Assembly: GCF_018424605.1 (NCBI RefSeq)
Contig: NZ_QTKT01000009.1
Span: 121,004 to 185,003 of the forward strand
Direction of reading: 5' to 3'
DNA length: 64,000 bases
Source of the DNA: Marinobacter lipolyticus
GTDB lineage: Bacteria; Pseudomonadota; Gammaproteobacteria; Pseudomonadales; Oleiphilaceae
Each line of letters begins with the position of its first letter. Position 1 is the stretch's first letter. A program made the translations under genes and the position numbers. This document shows, piece after piece, positions 61,444 to 64,000 of the stretch. The notes under the pieces are model-generated. The model did not search any database. It worked only from the letters and a program-made list of their open reading frames with translations, and was not told the origin of the DNA.

Positions 61444-63083
61444 CCGATACAACAAAAACGACCGGCGGCAACATTTTCGGAAAGCTCAACTACCTGATCA
61501 TTGACGACTTTGAAAATTTCCGCCTGTCGATGCGTCAGATGCTGCGCAGTTGCGGCGCCGAAAAGATTGAACTGGTTGCCCATGCCGCCCCGGCCATCCA
61601 GCACTGCGCCTACAATCATGTCGATGTGGTGTTGTGCGACTACAACCTGGGCGAAGGTAAAAACGGCCAACACATTCTCGAAGAACTGCGCCACAAAAAA
61701 CTGCTGAAACGGTCATCCCTGTTTTTGATGGTGACAGCGGAAACGTCCAAAGAAATGGTCATGGGTGCCCGGGAATACCAGCCAGACGCCTATCTGACCA
61801 AGCCCATTAACCGGGCCATGCTCGAGAAGCGCCTGGCAGGCTTGCTACACCAGCGAAATGCCCTGCTTCCCATCAATCGGGCGATAGACCGCGAAAACTA
61901 TCCCGACGCCATTTCCCTGTGCCTGGAAACGCTGCCACGGCAGCCACGCTTCAAGACCTGGCTAATGAAAACATTGGCCGACCTCTACTATCAGGTGGGC
62001 GACTACAGCCACGCGCTGAAGATCTATGATGAGGTATTGGCTCAACGCGATCTGTCGTGGGCCCGACTCGGACGCGGCCGGGTTCTGCTGGCAAGCGGGC
62101 AGAATGACGACGCTGTGCGGTCACTGAAAGAGCTGATCGGCAAGCATCCCGACTACATGGAAGCTTATGATTTGTTGGCCGAGGGACTGGAGAGCCTGGG
62201 GCGACCGACCCAGGCCCAGCAGGTGCTGGAAAAAGCGGCCGAGCACTCACCGAATGCCCTTCTCCGCCATCGCCAACTTGCCAGACTGGCAAGTGCCAAT
62301 CAGGATATATCGACAGCCGCTATCGCCTGGCGCCAGACAGTGAACCTTGGCACCCACTCAATCCATGACAATCCTGATCATTATCTCTCACTCGGACAGT
62401 CACTGTCAGACCTGTCCGAAGGCGACCTGAGTGAGGAAGGCGCCGAGCACGCTGATGAAGCACTTAAAATACTGTCCCGGATGGAAAAACGCTTCAAGGA
62501 TAACGAGTCTCTGGTGGTCCGTAGCAAAATTGTCCAGTCTCGGGTTCATGCCGGACAGGACCGCATTCAGGAGGCAGAGCGAACGCTCGATTCAATAGCC
62601 TCTGAGCTACAGGACGAGGATGCGATCGATGGCGAGACCGGCATCGACTATGCCAAAACTCTCTTCCGTCTGGGTCGGGAGGACCAGGCCAAGCAACTTC
62701 TTGGTCACCTTGCCCAGAGATTCGACGACCAACCCGAGTTGTTACAGAAGATAGAGAACCTTCTTGATGAACCGGTTGGATTCCGTCAGAAATTGCAGGC
62801 CCGGGCTTTCAACCGGGACGGCATAAAGGCCTTCGAGTCCGGTGATCTGGACGCCGCCGTTGCCGAGTTCTCGAGCGCCCTGAAGATTGTACCGGCCCAC
62901 ACCTCGCTGAATCTGAACCTCGTTCAGGTCCTCATGAAGAAATACAGTGAGGGATCTCCCGATCCGGACCTCCTGGTCACGTGCCGGAATTGCCTGGATC
63001 AGCTTGCAGGCTTACCCGAGCAACACCGGCAATACCGACGCTATATCGCACTGGGCAATAAACTGAAAGGAATGATGCCATGA
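61440..63083 (+). CDS. REC-TPR response regulator (VieB-like architecture)
   Basis: A 547-residue soluble protein. The N-terminal receiver domain has D22-D23, phospho-acceptor D67 (VLCDYNLGEGKNG), T99 and K121 (YLTKPINRAML), so it should be phosphorylatable. The rest is a tetratricopeptide-repeat superhelix, with units such as LADLYYQVGDYSHALKIYDE, SGQNDDAVRSLKELIGKHPD and AFESGDLDAAVAEFSSALKI. There is no DNA-binding, GGDEF or EAL domain, so output must be through protein contacts. The V. cholerae VieB protein has this layout and modulates phosphotransfer of its kinase. It is coupled to both flanking genes by ATGA overlaps. Confidence 0.9.
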   Translation: MTDTTKTTGGNIFGKLNYLIIDDFENFRLSMRQMLRSCGAEKIELVAHAAPAIQHCAYNHVDVVLCDYNLGEGKNGQHILEELRHKKLLKRSSLFLMVTAETSKEMVMGAREYQPDAYLTKPINRAMLEKRLAGLLHQRNALLPINRAIDRENYPDAISLCLETLPRQPRFKTWLMKTLADLYYQVGDYSHALKIYDEVLAQRDLSWARLGRGRVLLASGQNDDAVRSLKELIGKHPDYMEAYDLLAEGLESLGRPTQAQQVLEKAAEHSPNALLRHRQLARLASANQDISTAAIAWRQTVNLGTHSIHDNPDHYLSLGQSLSDLSEGDLSEEGAEHADEALKILSRMEKRFKDNESLVVRSKIVQSRVHAGQDRIQEAERTLDSIASELQDEDAIDGETGIDYAKTLFRLGREDQAKQLLGHLAQRFDDQPELLQKIENLLDEPVGFRQKLQARAFNRDGIKAFESGDLDAAVAEFSSALKIVPAHTSLNLNLVQVLMKKYSEGSPDPDLLVTCRNCLDQLAGLPEQHRQYRRYIALGNKLKGMMP

Positions 63084-63787
63084 GCCTGACGCCGGATCGT
63101 GATCAGTCCAGAGACAACCACATCGATTTCTCAATGGTACTGGCCTCTGCCGTCCACGACATGAAGAACTCTCTCGGCATGTTGCTTAATTCCCTGGATG
63201 AATTACGGAACGACCGTGAGGAGAGCCTTGGCGAGTCATCCCGCTTCAACACCCTTCAGTACGAAGCCGAGCGGATGCACAATGATCTGGTGCAGTTATT
63301 GGGCATTTACCGCCTTGGCGAAAACAACCTCTCGGCTCATATCGAAGAGCACTTTGTCCCCGCTTTCCTGTCGGAGCACCTTGCCCGCCACACTCCCCTC
63401 CTTGAGGGCCTCGGCATCCATTATTCCGTGGACGCTGAGGATATCAACGGTTTTTTCGATGACGACCTGCTTACCGGTGTGCTTAACAACACCATCAACA
63501 ATGCTATTCGCTATACCAAAAGTCGCATCTTGCTTACCGCATGCGAGCGTGACGGCTATCTTGTCATCGGCGTTGAAGACGACGGTGAGGGTTACCCCGA
63601 GCACATGCAACATAACGGCACACTGAGCTTCAAGTCTCTCGATTTCAGAAGCGGCAGCACCAGCCTGGGACTGTTCTTTGCGTCTTCGGTTGCGAAACTA
63701 CACAGTGAGGGCGAGCGCACCGGAAGCATTCGCTTGCGCAATGGCGGGCGCCTGGGTGGGGGTGTGTTCGAAATCTGGCTGCCGTAA
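63080..63787 (+). CDS. Minimal sensorless histidine kinase
   Basis: A 235-residue soluble protein with only a DHp-like helix pair and an ATPase domain. The candidate phospho-His is H26 in LASAVHDMKNSLGMLLNSLDE (split at 20). HATPase_c motifs include the N-box NNTINNAIRYTKS, G1 VEDDGEGYPE and a G2-like STSLGLFFASSVAKLH. There is no transmembrane, PAS or GAF sensor, so its signal must come from partners, probably the REC-TPR protein encoded just upstream with an ATGA overlap. It could act as a kinase, a phosphatase or a kinase-control protein. The end lies 51 bases from the rRNA terminator. Confidence 0.88.
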   Translation: MSLTPDRDQSRDNHIDFSMVLASAVHDMKNSLGMLLNSLDELRNDREESLGESSRFNTLQYEAERMHNDLVQLLGIYRLGENNLSAHIEEHFVPAFLSEHLARHTPLLEGLGIHYSVDAEDINGFFDDDLLTGVLNNTINNAIRYTKSRILLTACERDGYLVIGVEDDGEGYPEHMQHNGTLSFKSLDFRSGSTSLGLFFASSVAKLHSEGERTGSIRLRNGGRLGGGVFEIWLP

Positions 63788-63838
63788 ACAACCGATTATC
63801 AATGCCAGATCGCAAAGACCCGGGAAATGACAGGCAAT

Positions 63839-63871
63839 AAAAAAACCCCAGCATCAAGGATGCTGGGGTTT
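63839..63871 (-). terminator. Terminator of the rRNA operon
   Basis: On the reverse strand AAACCCCAGCATC pairs perfectly with GATGCTGGGGTTT around a 3-base loop, followed by seven T residues. It lies just past the 5S gene. The same hairpin could also weakly end the forward-strand kinase transcript. Confidence 0.88.
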
Positions 63872-63883
63872 AGGGTATTAGGA

Positions 63884-64000
63884 GCCTGACGATGACCTAC
63901 TCTCACATGGGCAACGCCACACTACCATCGGCGCAGGTCTGTTTCACTTCTGAGTTCGGGATGGGATCAGGTGGTTCCAGACCGCTATGGTCGTCAGGCA
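63884..64000 (-). rRNA. rrf: 5S ribosomal RNA
   Basis: The reverse complement reads TGCCTGACGACCATAGCGG at the 5' end, contains ACCTGATCCCATCCCGAACT and CGCCGATGGTAGTGTGG, and closes with ATGTGAGAGTAGGTCATCG followed by TCAGGC. The first and last bases pair, giving a helix I of complete length, so the gene appears whole and starts exactly at the window edge. The upstream 23S and 16S genes should lie to the right, outside the window. Confidence 0.96.

Overview
The window reads as chromosomal DNA of a GC-rich marine gammaproteobacterium. Gene content, protein sequence and order look most like Marinobacter, with blocks familiar from Pseudomonas: ampDE/nadC, DUF3108-purN-purM-DUF2066-hda, rsxABCDGE-nth, and rpoS-nlpD-pcm-surE-truD-ispF-ispD-ftsB-eno-kdsA-pyrG-tilS-accA-dnaE. 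The genus call is recognition from memory, not a computed result. I see no prophage, insertion sequence, CRISPR array or tRNA. Coding density is high, and no gene-free stretch exceeds 300 bases (the longest is about 240, at 13701-13942).

Layout. 1-8.5 kb: ampE (cut by the window edge) and ampD, a large DUF1631 protein, nadC, then a leftward run of a DUF2066 protein, a CDP-alcohol phosphatidyltransferase, hda, a ParA-like ATPase and a YqcC-like protein. 8.6-13.7 kb: purM-purN and a DUF3108 protein facing avtA, a YjaG-like protein and dcd. 13.9-24 kb: mrp/apbC, metG, the whole rsxABCDGE electron-transport operon with nth, and a chalcone-isomerase-like secreted protein. 24-42 kb: a long leftward housekeeping array from dnaE to rpoS, covering DNA replication, fatty-acid, CTP, KDO and isoprenoid synthesis, enolase, cell division, protein repair and the stationary-phase sigma factor. 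A DUF368 polyprenyl-phosphate translocase sits between pcm and nlpD. 42-52 kb: thiol-redox proteins, an isolated GspE/PilB-like ATPase, the mtnBDC part of methionine salvage, a membrane-anchored molybdenum oxidoreductase pair, a 64-residue lipoprotein and an Smr protein.

52.4-63.8 kb is the most distinctive region. It holds a cNMP/CBS/DUF294 protein with a coupled DnaQ-like exonuclease, then a two-subunit sodium/solute symporter (DUF4212 plus an ActP-like subunit). After a terminator come an unknown two-helix membrane protein, a CrbS/MxtR-like hybrid kinase with its own SLC5 transporter domain, a REC-TPR protein and a very small sensorless histidine kinase. The last three overlap by ATGA junctions. 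They look like one phosphorelay tied to uptake or sensing of a carboxylate such as acetate, yet no DNA-binding regulator is encoded beside them. The window ends in a leftward 5S rRNA gene with its terminator, so an rRNA operon lies just to the right.

The most unusual non-coding signal is a pair of intergenic palindromes (13806-13895 and 33088-33199). They have different arms but share a core with two small hairpins, each showing a CANGGANG loop, the pattern bound by CsrA/RsmA proteins.
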